This document shows positions 1-8,453 of a stretch of DNA of 64,000 nt, one piece after another. Origin of the DNA: Paraflavitalea soli (GTDB taxonomy: Bacteria; Bacteroidota; Bacteroidia; Chitinophagales; Chitinophagaceae); the NCBI RefSeq assembly GCF_003555545.1, contig NZ_CP032157.1, positions 8,126,546 through 8,190,545 of the forward strand. Reading direction: 5' to 3'. The number at the start of each line of letters is the position of its first letter. The stretch's first letter is position 1. The translations under genes were made by a program, and so were the position numbers. The notes beneath the pieces were generated by a model. That model did not search any database, was not told the DNA's origin, and saw nothing but the letters and a program-made list of their open reading frames with translations.

Positions 1-315
1 GTCTATCTGTTCCCAGCTCAATCGGGTATACCGTTTCCGGTAGGGGCGCCAGCGATAGAAAATACCATCCTCCGTTACTACCGTTTCCAGCTTCGTAATA
101 TAGAAGGCAGTCATATTAATACACGAAATACCTGCTATCAGTGCAATGGTAAGGAATGCTTCCTGCCAGGAAATGTTCTTGTCCTGCGGTAACAGTACCG
201 ATACCAATGCCAGCGGTATCACCGATCCGCTGATCATGATGGCCCACAACCAGACCTGTCTGAATTGCTGGGCTTCCCTGAACAATATCTTGCCTGTTGG
301 CTTCCACACTTTCAT
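1..315 (-). CDS. Membrane protein, DUF6141-like (3' end outside window)
   Basis: An open frame of 105 codons runs from an ATG at 315 to the window edge without a stop. It begins [20 protein letters not shown], a pattern seen in small two-helix membrane proteins that accompany SPFH proteins (DUF6141-like; name from memory of the family). Two hydrophobic segments are visible at about residues 22-38 and 48-63, followed by a region rich in Arg, Tyr and Trp ([18 protein letters not shown]) that would lie in the cytoplasm. The start lies 9 bases after the stop of the SPFH gene on the same strand, so the two are probably co-transcribed. Function unknown. The protein is incomplete here and its length cannot be judged. 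Confidence 0.75.
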   Translation of the reverse strand, partial: MKVWKPTGKILFREAQQFRQVWLWAIMISGSVIPLALVSVLLPQDKNISWQEAFLTIALIAGISCINMTAFYITKLETVVTEDGIFYRWRPYRKRYTRLSWEQID

Positions 316-324
316 CCCTGCTGA

Positions 325-1188
325 TTATTGGTACAGCGTGCCTGTGTTCAGAATCGGTTGCGCACCTCTTTCACCACACAATACCACCATCAGGTTGCTC
401 ACCATCGCGGCTTTTTTCTCTTCATCCAGCGTTACTATGCCTTTGCGCGAAAGCTGCTCCAATGCCATTTCCACCATACCTACCGCTCCTTCCACGATCT
501 TGGTACGGGCAGCTACAATGGCCGTTGCCTGTTGGCGTTGCAGCATGGCGCCTGCTATTTCTGCCGCATAGGCAAGGTGACTGATGCGTGCTTCCTTTAC
601 CAATATGCCGGCTGGCGCCAGGCGCTCATTCAATTCATTCTCCAGCATTTCATTCACCTTCTCACCACCATCACGCAGCGTGATCGCGGCCGTTTCATCT
701 TCCATATGATCATAAGCATATGTGGTGGCCAGGTGACGTACCGCTGCCTCGCTTTGCACCTTTACATAATGATCATAATTCTCTACTTCAAAAGCTGCTT
801 TATACGTATCACTCACCTGCCATACGATCACCGCCGCAATTTCAATGGGATTGCCCATCTTATCGTTGACCTTCAGTTTGGCGCTCTCCAGGTTTTCAGA
901 GCGTAAGGATATCTTTTGTTTTTTGTACAGCGGATTCACAAACAGCAATCCGTTTTCTTTCACCGTGCCTACATACTTTCCGAAGAATGTCAATACCCGG
1001 GAGTGATTAGGGCTGATAACAATAATGCCCATCGACAGGTATAGGCTGGCCAGGAAAGCCAGTACGCCATATAGCGCAAAGCTGGTATGCTCCCTGCTCG
1101 AAGCAAAGAGGAATATGGTGCCAATAAATAGTATGAGGGAAAGTAGCAATGCCAGGAAGCCTGACATGGGTTTAATGATCTTTTGCAT
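325..1188 (-). CDS. SPFH/band 7 (stomatin-like) membrane protein
   Basis: 287 residues. Two N-terminal hydrophobic helices (about residues 8-29 and 38-58) are followed by an SPFH domain starting near [20 protein letters not shown], then a helical, Ala/Glu-rich stretch ([20 protein letters not shown]) typical of the end of SPFH domains. Family members form oligomeric membrane scaffolds; the client of this one is not evident. The second half (residues about 225-287) resembles the tail that self-assembles in stomatin relatives. It leads a minus-strand operon with the membrane protein at 315..1, and a near-perfect palindrome sits 19 bases upstream of its ATG, so regulation by a small repressor is likely. 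Confidence 0.88.
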   Translation of the reverse strand: MQKIIKPMSGFLALLLSLILFIGTIFLFASSREHTSFALYGVLAFLASLYLSMGIIVISPNHSRVLTFFGKYVGTVKENGLLFVNPLYKKQKISLRSENLESAKLKVNDKMGNPIEIAAVIVWQVSDTYKAAFEVENYDHYVKVQSEAAVRHLATTYAYDHMEDETAAITLRDGGEKVNEMLENELNERLAPAGILVKEARISHLAYAAEIAGAMLQRQQATAIVAARTKIVEGAVGMVEMALEQLSRKGIVTLDEEKKAAMVSNLMVVLCGERGAQPILNTGTLYQ

Positions 1189-1206
1189 ACAACGTAGTGT
1201 TTTGGG

Positions 1207-1227
1207 TTGATATCAATATGATATCAA
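1207..1227. promoter_or_regulatory. Palindromic operator upstream of the SPFH operon
   Basis: Inverted 8-base arms TTGATATC and GATATCAA separated by AATAT, immediately upstream of the SPFH start at 1188. Position and symmetry are those of a dimeric repressor site overlapping the promoter. The regulator is not in the window and may lie beyond the left edge. Confidence 0.55.
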
Positions 1228-1362
1228 ATCTACATCATTTCCCCTTTTCTCCAACCCCAATGGGTACAAACGGGAAACTTTCCACTACAAGCGGAAACCA
1301 CCAGGTCACCCGGTGGGAAGATAGTATGCTCACAAGGTCATTGAAAAACAGGGTAATAGACC

Positions 1363-2010
1363 TTAATTCCCTGTGCTGCCGTCGCGGAATCTTACTTTCT
1401 TTTTGCCGGCATTCTTTTTCTCGAAGTCCAGCACTTCCTTGGGCTTGGTCACTTCTTTTTTAGCCGTGGGTGTTGCAGTCGTGGCCTTTTTATCCAGCTC
1501 ACCGAGCGTGTAGCTTTCCGTGCGGGCAAGTTCGCCCGTTTCCGGATCATAGTATTTCCAGGTGCCGTGGCGCAGGGAGGCGCCCTCATTTTTAACGATC
1601 ACCGTACGGTAAGTATCCAGCTTATCAGGATCTTCAATAAGTAACGTGTCGAACTGTTTATCCGGATTGAGGGCCTTCCACTTTTGCTCCAGCCGCAGCT
1701 CTCCATGTTTGCTGTAATAACGGCATACACTGTCCTTCAATCCCCATTTGTAAAATTCCACTCCTACCAGGTCGCCCTGCAGGCTAAACAGGCGCCATTC
1801 CCCATCCTTGCGGTTGTGCACATACCAGCCTTCCTCTTCAAAGCCAGGCTCACCCCTTACCGTTTCAAAACGGTTCACCCAGGGCCCCTGCTTACGCCCG
1901 ATCACATCAATGCGGTTCAGCGTGTCACCATTTGCATTCAGCTTATAATCCTTCCACTGCGAAAAAGCATTCACAGAAAAAAACAACAGTATAAAGGTTA
2001 TCCAACGCAT
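1363..2010 (-). CDS. Secreted MORN-like repeat protein
   Basis: An N-terminal signal peptide (MRWITFILLFFSVNAFSQ) is visible if the ATG at 2010 is used; the frame also offers an upstream start at 2028, but that places six extra residues before a standard signal sequence. The body contains MORN-antitoxin-like repeats built around G-x-W and W-x-x-Y (QGPWVNRFE, KDGEWRLFS, HGTWKYYDPETGE), where a structural Gly-Trp recurs about every 23-45 residues. The last 45 residues are Lys/Thr/Glu-rich and probably disordered. Periplasmic or surface location is inferred from the signal. Function unknown; such repeats generally serve as scaffolds. Confidence 0.7.
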   Translation of the reverse strand: MRWITFILLFFSVNAFSQWKDYKLNANGDTLNRIDVIGRKQGPWVNRFETVRGEPGFEEEGWYVHNRKDGEWRLFSLQGDLVGVEFYKWGLKDSVCRYYSKHGELRLEQKWKALNPDKQFDTLLIEDPDKLDTYRTVIVKNEGASLRHGTWKYYDPETGELARTESYTLGELDKKATTATPTAKKEVTKPKEVLDFEKKNAGKKKVRFRDGSTGN

Positions 2011-2412
2011 ACCTTGAAAATTTATCAATACGAAGCAGGAAAAAGACCGACAATAATAACGCCAAAGTTCCCCCTTTCATTGCAAATAAAAGCATAAAGA
2101 ACAGTCCGGAAGTCAGGTAGTCCGAAAGTCCGAAAGCAATACAAATCGCAGGACTTTCCATCCTCCGGACTTTCCCGTCTTCGCGACTTATCGTCTTGCT
2201 GACTTTCTGACTTCCCGACTCTCTTAATCCATTGAATCACTGGACAATGTGCCTCTTTCAGTCATTCAATAATTGACCTTACTTATTGAAGATTGTCTAT
2301 CTATTTCGGGCAATTATTAAGATATTATTAGTCAAATCCTCATTTCCATGAGGAATCATCAATCCAATTTTGGGGATACTTTCAATGAGAATATTTCGGA
2401 AATTTGCGCCCC
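2011..2412. other. Gene-free stretch with intergenic repeats and desulfurase promoter region
   Basis: About 400 bases between divergent genes. No convincing ORF. 2103..2222 is a degenerate inverted repeat (separate entry). At 2337..2354 there is a dyad, TCCTCAT-ttcc-ATGAGGA, that could be an operator of the downstream gene. AATTTG at 2401..2406 ends six bases before the ATG at 2413, the same spacing as other near-leaderless starts in this window. Confidence 0.5.
2103..2222. repeat. Intergenic repeat family A, copy 1
   Basis: Left side is built of AGTCCGAAAG/AGTCCGGAAG words and the right side of GACTTTCC/CCGGACTTT words, so the whole can fold on itself. Related stretches lie at 14926..15029 and 50672..50815. 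Degenerate and non-coding. Confidence 0.7.
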
Positions 2413-3549
2413 ATGAGCCACACATCACGTATTTATTTCGACAATGCGGCCACCACCTCCCTCGATCCGCAGGTATTGGAAGCCATGATGCCCTACCTAA
2501 CCGAAAAGTTTGGCAATCCCTCTTCCATCTATTCTTATGGTCGCGAGACCAGGCTGGCGATTGAAACAGCCCGTAAATCCGTGGCTAAAATATTGAATGC
2601 TCATCCGGCAGAGATCTTCTTTACATCCGGCGGAACAGAAAGCTCCAATACAGCCATCAATGCCGCCGTACATGATCTAGGCTGCCGTCACATCATTACT
2701 TCCCCCATCGAGCACCACGCCACCCTGCATACTGTAGAAAACCTCTATCACCGTGGGGAAGTGGCCCTCAGCTATGTAAAGCTCCTGCCCAATGGTCACG
2801 TTGACCTGGAAGACCTGGAGCAACTACTGGCGGGTTGTGACGACAAATGCCTCGTCACCCTCATGCATGCCAACAACGAAATTGGTAATATACTCGATAT
2901 ACATGCCGTAGGCGAAATCTGCAAAAAGTACGGCGCCGTATTTCATTCCGACACCGTTCAGACCGTAGGCCATTTTCCCTTCGACCTGCGCAATACACCG
3001 GTACATTTCATCACCGCCGCCGGACACAAATTCCATGGACCCAAAGGCGTGGGCATCTTATATGTGAATGAGAATGTAAAGATCAAACCCCATATCCATG
3101 GCGGCTCACAGGAGCGCAACATGCGCGCCGGCACCGAAAACCTGTATGGTATTGTAGGTTTTGCCAAAGCTTTGGAGTTGGCTACTGAACAATATGAAGC
3201 CGACAGCGCCTATATCAAAGGCCTTAAGCTGTACATGATGGAACAGGTGAAAAAGCAGATCAAGGGCGCCGCCTTCAATGGCGATACCCTGGGCAAAAGC
3301 CTGTATACCGTATTGAGCATATCCTTTCCCAAGACCGAGAAATCCGAAATGATCCTGTTCAACCTCGATATCAACAATATCTGCGCCAGCGGCGGCAGCG
3401 CCTGTACCAGCGGCGCCGACCAGGGTTCACATGTCATCCGGGCTGTCAACAACAACCCTAACCAGATCACCGTTCGCTTCTCTTTCAGTAAGCACAACAC
3501 CAAAGAGGAAATTGACCTCGTGATCGGTAAGCTGAAAGAGATCATTTAA
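2413..3549 (+). CDS. Cysteine desulfurase (NifS/IscS class)
   Basis: PLP-dependent enzyme of aminotransferase class V that takes sulfur from L-cysteine for Fe-S cluster or thio-modification work. The sequence opens with the hallmark YFDNAATT and continues with FTSGGTESSN, ITSPIEHHA, AANNEIGN-type MHANNEIGN, HSDTVQTVG, the PLP-lysine motif AAGHKFHGPKGVG, and the RAGTEN signature. The active-site cysteine lies in CASGGSACTSG near the C-terminus. Length (378 residues) is normal. The ATG at 2413 is preferred over a TTG at 2404 because the family starts a few residues before the YFDNAATT strand. A rho-independent terminator follows. It stands alone, with no IscU or SufE neighbour, so its acceptor cannot be named. 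Confidence 0.93.
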   Translation: MSHTSRIYFDNAATTSLDPQVLEAMMPYLTEKFGNPSSIYSYGRETRLAIETARKSVAKILNAHPAEIFFTSGGTESSNTAINAAVHDLGCRHIITSPIEHHATLHTVENLYHRGEVALSYVKLLPNGHVDLEDLEQLLAGCDDKCLVTLMHANNEIGNILDIHAVGEICKKYGAVFHSDTVQTVGHFPFDLRNTPVHFITAAGHKFHGPKGVGILYVNENVKIKPHIHGGSQERNMRAGTENLYGIVGFAKALELATEQYEADSAYIKGLKLYMMEQVKKQIKGAAFNGDTLGKSLYTVLSISFPKTEKSEMILFNLDINNICASGGSACTSGADQGSHVIRAVNNNPNQITVRFSFSKHNTKEEIDLVIGKLKEII

Positions 3550-3586
3550 CAATTTAGACTTTAATACTGCTCATATTAAGTACAAG

Positions 3587-3617
3587 AGGGGCCCATTTTA
3601 TCAATGGCGCCCCTTTT
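3587..3617 (+). terminator. Rho-independent terminator after cysteine desulfurase
   Basis: AGGGGCCCATT pairs with AATGGCGCCCCT (one bulged base), followed by TTTTGCTTT. Confidence 0.75.
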
Positions 3618-3674
3618 GCTTTGCATGATCAGCTTTCTCCAAAATCACTTAACTTCCTCCCCAAATTAGTATAC

Positions 3675-5057
3675 ATGACGCCTGTGTTCTGCCGGATGCT
3701 TGTTGTAACCTGCCTCATGGCTTCCTTTCTCTCTTCCTGCAAACTGATGCCCAAAGAAGAAGAAAAAAAGCCCGCAGCCCCAAAGGATACCACTGTTATT
3801 GCAGGTCCGGATTGGGTCAAACAATCTAATGTATATGAGGTCAATGTAAGGCAGTATACACCTGAAGGCACTTTCAAGGCTTTTGCCACCTCCCTGCCAA
3901 GGCTCAAAAAAATGGGGGTCGACATACTCTGGTTCATGCCCGTTACACCCATCAGCAAAACAGATCGCAAGGGTACCCTCGGCAGCTATTATGCCGTAGC
4001 TGATTACAAAGCTATCAACCCTGAGTTTGGCACCATGGCCGATTTCAAACAACTGGTGCAACAGGCCCACGACAGTGGCTTTAAGGTGGTGGTAGATTGG
4101 GTGGCCAACCATACCGGCGCCGACCATCCCTGGCTTACCCAACATCCTGATTTCTACAACCGCGATAGTACTGGGAAAGCCAAATATGTGTTCGACTGGA
4201 CTGATACCCGCGACCTCAACTTCGACAACAAAGAGATGCGCGATAGCATGATCGCTGCCATGAAGTATTGGCTGCAGGAAACCAATATCGATGGTTTCCG
4301 TTGCGATGTGGCCGGTGAAGTGCCCACCGATTTCTGGAAAGCCTGCATTCAGCAGCTGCGCAAGGTGAAGAAGGTGTTTATGCTGGCAGAGGGTGATAAA
4401 GGCGAATTGCACACCGCCGGTTTCGATGCCAGCTATCCCTGGGACATGTTCCAGACCATGAAGAAAGTAGCAGCCGGTGAGCGCAATGCCTTATCCCTTG
4501 ATTCGGTGCTCATGCGCCAGGACAGTACCTTCCCGGCAGGCGCCATCCGTCTATACTTCACCAGCAACCACGATGAGAACAGCTGGAACAAAAGTGACTT
4601 CGGCACCTTTCCCGGAGCAAAACATGCGCCCTTTGCCGTACTCACCCAAACCATGCGCGCCAGCCTGCCCCTCATCTATGGTGGACAGGAAGAGCCCGTT
4701 ATACGTGCCATCTCTTTCTTTGAAAAAGACAATATCGGTTTTAAGAATTATGCCCGTGCGCCTTTTTATACCACCTTACTCAACCTGCGCAAGCGCAATA
4801 CAGCCCTCGCCACCGATGCGGCCTTCCGCAAAGTATCTGTAGGCGATGACAAAGCCCTCTATGCCTATGTACGTGAAAAAGGAAAGGACAAAGTACTTGT
4901 GATCCTCAACCTCAGCAATAAAGAACAAACTATTACCATTAAAGACAGTACCCTCACAGGTACACCCATGAACCTGTTCTTGGGAGCCAAAGAGCCCTTT
5001 ACGTTAAATCATTCTTTCAATATTGAACCCTGGGGATACATTGTTTGTGAGTACTAA
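3675..5057 (+). CDS. GH13 alpha-amylase-family lipoprotein
   Basis: Start chosen at ATG 3675, giving a lipoprotein signal (MTPVFCRMLVVTCLMASFLS-S-C22) followed by a charged KLMPKEEEKK stretch. The body is a (beta/alpha)8 GH13 domain with all four conserved regions: DWVANH (141-146), GFRCDVAGE (nucleophile Asp211), the acid/base Glu239 in FMLAEG, and SNHDE (297-301). A short beta-sandwich C domain ends the 460-residue protein, which is on the short side for the family. It probably cleaves alpha-1,4-glucan or malto-oligosaccharides at the cell surface or in the periplasm. The following kinase gene overlaps its end, suggesting coupled expression. No susC/susD neighbours are present. Confidence 0.92.
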   Translation: MTPVFCRMLVVTCLMASFLSSCKLMPKEEEKKPAAPKDTTVIAGPDWVKQSNVYEVNVRQYTPEGTFKAFATSLPRLKKMGVDILWFMPVTPISKTDRKGTLGSYYAVADYKAINPEFGTMADFKQLVQQAHDSGFKVVVDWVANHTGADHPWLTQHPDFYNRDSTGKAKYVFDWTDTRDLNFDNKEMRDSMIAAMKYWLQETNIDGFRCDVAGEVPTDFWKACIQQLRKVKKVFMLAEGDKGELHTAGFDASYPWDMFQTMKKVAAGERNALSLDSVLMRQDSTFPAGAIRLYFTSNHDENSWNKSDFGTFPGAKHAPFAVLTQTMRASLPLIYGGQEEPVIRAISFFEKDNIGFKNYARAPFYTTLLNLRKRNTALATDAAFRKVSVGDDKALYAYVREKGKDKVLVILNLSNKEQTITIKDSTLTGTPMNLFLGAKEPFTLNHSFNIEPWGYIVCEY

Positions 5058-6546
5058 ACCTGCACAACATATCATTGGAGTAGATATCGGAACTACCAAT
5101 ACCAAGGCCATCGCCTTTACGGTGGAAGGTACCGTAATAGCGCAGGCCAGTATTACCTATATGCCGCTTGTAACCGCTGCTGAAGAACATGAACTCGATG
5201 TAGAGATATTGTTCAATGCCGTGGTACAAACCATCCAACAGGTAACCGCTCAAACCGGCAGTTCCTTCCTGTTGGGTATCGCTTTCAGCAGCGCCATGCA
5301 CAGCCTGCTGGCAGTAGACCAGGCAGGAAAACCTTTGACCAACCTGATCACCTGGGCCGACCTGCGCAGTAGCGATCAGGCTGCCCGGTTAAAAGAGAGT
5401 GATGCCGGCAAACTCATCTACCAACGCACCGGCACACCCATACATCCTATGTCGCCCCTGTGCAAGCTGCTTTGGATGAAAGAGCAGCGGCCGGATATAT
5501 TTGCGGCAGCCCATAAATTCATAGGCATTAAAGAACTGGTCTTTTTCCGCTTCTTTGGTCAATACCTCATCGATCATTCCATCGCCTCTGCCACCGGTTT
5601 ATTTGATATCTATGATGTCGATTGGAACAAAGAAGCATTGTTGGTAACAGGTCTTAGTGCTGACCGGTTGTCAACCCCTGTTAGCCCTACCCATATTGTT
5701 ACCGGCATCAGCGCAGCTTATGCAACCATGTTGGGCATCGGCCAGGATACTCCTTTTATACCGGGCGCCAGCGATGGCTGCCTGGCCAACGTAGGCAGTG
5801 GGGCCATGCAGCCGGGCGATGTATCGCTCACCATTGGTACCAGCGGCGCCGTGCGCATGATGGCCCATCAGCCACAGCATGATGTAAAAGAAAGGATCTT
5901 CAATTATATACTTACAGAGCAGTGGTATGTTTCCGGCGGTCCTATCAACAATGGAGCCGTATTGCTGAAATGGTATGCGGAGCATTTCCTGCACCGGACT
6001 TTCCACCATACAGAAGATTTTGAATGGTTTCTGCAGCAGGCTTCCGAGGTCCCTGCCGGAGCCGAAGGGCTTGTCTTTCTGCCCTATGTACAAGGGGAGC
6101 GCGCCCCGGTATGGGATGCCGCCGCCAAAGGCGTATTCTTTGGCATTCACGCCCGCCATACACAGGCACATTTTATGCGCGCCATTGTAGAAGGGATTAA
6201 CTTTGCTTTGTACCAGGTAACCCAATCCCTGGAAGAGACCATTGGCCCTGTTACCAATATCTATGCCAGCGGAGGCTTTACAAAGTCCCCGCATTGGCTG
6301 CAATGGATGGCCGATCTCTTTGGTAAGAAGATCATTGTTTCGTCTGCAGCCGATGCATCCGCTACCGGTGCTGCTATCCTGGGGTTAAAGGCAATAGGAA
6401 AGATCGACGACCTGCACTTTCGGGCAAAGACCACTCAACCTGGTGAACATTTCCTGCCCCATGAACAACAGCGCGAAGCTTATTTGCACAACTACCGCAT
6501 CTATGCCATGTTGTACGATAGATTGAAAGACGTATTTCATAGTTGA
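5047..6546 (+). CDS. gntK: FGGY-family carbohydrate kinase, gluconokinase-like
   Basis: The N-terminal phosphate-binding motif GVDIGTTNTKAIAF and the C-terminal ASGGFTKSPHWLQWMADLFG segment are FGGY-kinase features. The stretch MHSLLAVDQAGKPLTNLITW and RTGTPIHPMSPLCKLLW closely follows the pattern of FGGY gluconate kinases, so gluconate is the preferred guess; other sugar acids or polyols remain possible. About 499 residues, normal length. GTG at 5047 is taken as start because the conserved strand begins ten residues later; TTG codons at 5023 and 5041 are alternatives. The gene overlaps the end of the GH13 gene by 11 bases in another frame, implying translational coupling. Confidence 0.85.
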   Translation: MSTKPAQHIIGVDIGTTNTKAIAFTVEGTVIAQASITYMPLVTAAEEHELDVEILFNAVVQTIQQVTAQTGSSFLLGIAFSSAMHSLLAVDQAGKPLTNLITWADLRSSDQAARLKESDAGKLIYQRTGTPIHPMSPLCKLLWMKEQRPDIFAAAHKFIGIKELVFFRFFGQYLIDHSIASATGLFDIYDVDWNKEALLVTGLSADRLSTPVSPTHIVTGISAAYATMLGIGQDTPFIPGASDGCLANVGSGAMQPGDVSLTIGTSGAVRMMAHQPQHDVKERIFNYILTEQWYVSGGPINNGAVLLKWYAEHFLHRTFHHTEDFEWFLQQASEVPAGAEGLVFLPYVQGERAPVWDAAAKGVFFGIHARHTQAHFMRAIVEGINFALYQVTQSLEETIGPVTNIYASGGFTKSPHWLQWMADLFGKKIIVSSAADASATGAAILGLKAIGKIDDLHFRAKTTQPGEHFLPHEQQREAYLHNYRIYAMLYDRLKDVFHS

Positions 6547-6729
6547 TCCCTGACCTTTCCTATCTCGCGTTCGTGTTTCGTTCCCTGGTGTTCACGTCAG
6601 ACGTTTCACCTTTCACGTCCGACACCTCACGTCCCCATCACCTCATTTGGTGGTTTCCTGGTAACCTTATTTGTTAGAACTTGCGCGTAGCTACTGTGTG
6701 CTGAATAACAACCTTTAAATCAAATCAAC
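6547..6729. other. Intergenic, low-complexity TTCACGTC-rich stretch
   Basis: Around 6585..6645 the words TTCACGTC, TTCACC, TTCACGTCC and CTCACGTCC recur in a degenerate array. No ORF or clear terminator seen. Confidence 0.4.
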
Positions 6730-7929
6730 ATGAGCCAGCTCGTAATGACGAAGAACCGTGTACAATCAATTGACATCCTGCGGGGTATTGTGATGATCAT
6801 TATGGCGCTCGATCATGTGCGCGACTTCTTCCACGTCCAGGCCTTTCAAAGCGATCCCATAGATCCGGCTACTACAACCCCTATTTTATATCTTACCCGC
6901 TGGATCACCCACCTTTGTGCGCCTGCCTTTGTTTTCCTGGCAGGCACCTCCTCTTACCTGGTGGGCCTGCGCAGATCAAAGGCTGCCTTGAGTGCTTTCC
7001 TGATCAAAAGGGGCTTATGGCTCATCCTGGCCGAAGTGTTGATCGTAACCCTGGGCTGGACCTTTAACCCCCTGTACAACCTGTTGATCATCCAGGTCAT
7101 CTGGGCCATTGGTATCAGCATGGTCATACTTGGACTCCTGGTACGCCTTCCGCTAACAGCTATATTTATTATTGGATTGGTGATCGTACTGGGCCACAAT
7201 TTAATGGACTATCCCGAAGCAGCCCACGCGGCAAAGCACCAGCCACTGGGCTTCTGGTGGGACCTGGTGCATGGGGCCCGCTTTTCCTATTATCCTTATG
7301 CATCCAGTCGCGGTGTCTTAATTGTATATCCATTTTTACCCTGGACAGGTCTCATGCTGTTGGGCTATTGTGCAGGTAAATTCTTTGCACCTGATTATCC
7401 CGTTGCCCAAAGGAAGAAGGTATTGCTGTATACCGGTCTTGGTTTGATTGCAGGTTTCTTTGTACTCCGGTTCATCAATGCATATGGCGATCCTGTTCCC
7501 TGGACCACCCAGACTACTGCTGTCAGAACCGTTTTTTCCTTCTTCAATGTAAATAAATATCCGCCTTCGATCATGTACATGGCGATCACCATTGGCATAG
7601 CCATGATCGCATTGGTGGCATTGGAGCAGATTAAAAATCCCGTAACGGAGTTTGCGAAAGTATTCGGGCAGGTGCCCTTCTTTTACTATGTCTTGCATTT
7701 CTTCCTCATACACACATTAACCGTCATCACTTTCTACTTACAGGGATATGGTACAAAAGACATTGTATCACTCCAGGTGCCTTTCCTGTTCAGGCCAGTG
7801 GACTTTGGATTTCCCTTATGGGGAGTATACTTAGTATGGGTTGCGGTCATCTTCTTATTGTACCCTGTGTGTAAACGATATAACGCTTACAAGAGCACCC
7901 ATCGTCAGTGGTGGCTTAGTTATGTGTAA
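6730..7929 (+). CDS. DUF1624 / heparan-alpha-glucosaminide N-acetyltransferase-like membrane protein
   Basis: 399 residues with roughly ten hydrophobic helices. The first helix region reads RVQSIDILRGIVMIIMALDH, the signature of the DUF1624/YeiB/HGSNAT acyltransferase group, followed by a conserved WITHLCAPAFVFLAGTSSYL helix. Relatives transfer acyl groups across the membrane, in lysosomal HGSNAT from acetyl-CoA to terminal glucosamine. The motif DH after the first helix is compatible with the catalytic His of that family. The substrate here is unknown. The gene appears monocistronic; its ATG is preceded by an A-rich leader (ACCTTTAAATCAAATCAAC). Confidence 0.82.
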   Translation: MSQLVMTKNRVQSIDILRGIVMIIMALDHVRDFFHVQAFQSDPIDPATTTPILYLTRWITHLCAPAFVFLAGTSSYLVGLRRSKAALSAFLIKRGLWLILAEVLIVTLGWTFNPLYNLLIIQVIWAIGISMVILGLLVRLPLTAIFIIGLVIVLGHNLMDYPEAAHAAKHQPLGFWWDLVHGARFSYYPYASSRGVLIVYPFLPWTGLMLLGYCAGKFFAPDYPVAQRKKVLLYTGLGLIAGFFVLRFINAYGDPVPWTTQTTAVRTVFSFFNVNKYPPSIMYMAITIGIAMIALVALEQIKNPVTEFAKVFGQVPFFYYVLHFFLIHTLTVITFYLQGYGTKDIVSLQVPFLFRPVDFGFPLWGVYLVWVAVIFLLYPVCKRYNAYKSTHRQWWLSYV

Positions 7930-7953
7930 AATAGAACCCCGGGGTCTTCCAGT

Positions 7954-8262
7954 TCACCCAACACTGATCTTCTTTTTATACACCATTTCACTGCCGGAAA
8001 ACAGTTGTAGAAGATAAGTGCCGGGCGTGAGTTTATCTGATTCCAGCGGAAAACTCACCATTTGCCCGGGCTGCAACAGACCTGTTTTTTGTTCATACAA
8101 CTTGCGGCCTGCAAGGCTTTGCAAAGTGATACTGGTATTGTCCAGCTGCTTGTTGGTTTGTACAAATAACCAGTTGATCTTGTCAATGATGGTTGGGTAG
8201 ATCCTGATAGGCAAAGTAACGCTTTTAAAAAATTCACAATCGGTATAAAAAGCAATAGTCAT
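7954..8262 (-). CDS. Short protein resembling a T9SS C-terminal sorting domain, without a passenger
   Basis: 102 residues. The second half (SITLQSLAGRKLYEQKTGLL ... LTPGTYLLQLFSGSEMVYKKKISVG) has the layout of a type A T9SS sorting tail: beta strands, a G-x-Y-x-L turn and a final basic K-K-x-x-V. There is no signal peptide and no cargo domain; the N-terminus is MTIAFYTDCEFFKSVTLPIR. It may be a truncated remnant of a longer secreted protein, or a small free-standing protein. No pseudogene remnant could be recognised upstream. Confidence that it is expressed is low to moderate. Confidence 0.45.
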   Translation of the reverse strand: MTIAFYTDCEFFKSVTLPIRIYPTIIDKINWLFVQTNKQLDNTSITLQSLAGRKLYEQKTGLLQPGQMVSFPLESDKLTPGTYLLQLFSGSEMVYKKKISVG

Positions 8263-8453
8263 TCGTGCTGATAAAGATCAGCAGGATACTTTTTTAAATG
8301 GTTTGGTAAGGAAAGGCTGGGGTACGTTACGGATGCTTAGAACAAGGTGTAAGTCTTATAGGACTATTCAAACGGGCACATATTATTCTTTATTGCGTTA
8401 TTGTGCGTGCCCACCTTGTTTTTGATAATTGTTAATAGAGGAGTGATGGGCGG
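8263..8453. other. Intergenic, nothing recognised
   Basis: About 190 bases between two minus-strand genes; no repeat family or clear hairpin found. Confidence 0.4.

Noticed and set aside
3666-4412. 248-residue ORF antisense to the GH13 gene
   Set aside because: Runs opposite to a gene with intact catalytic motifs; composition is a shadow of it.
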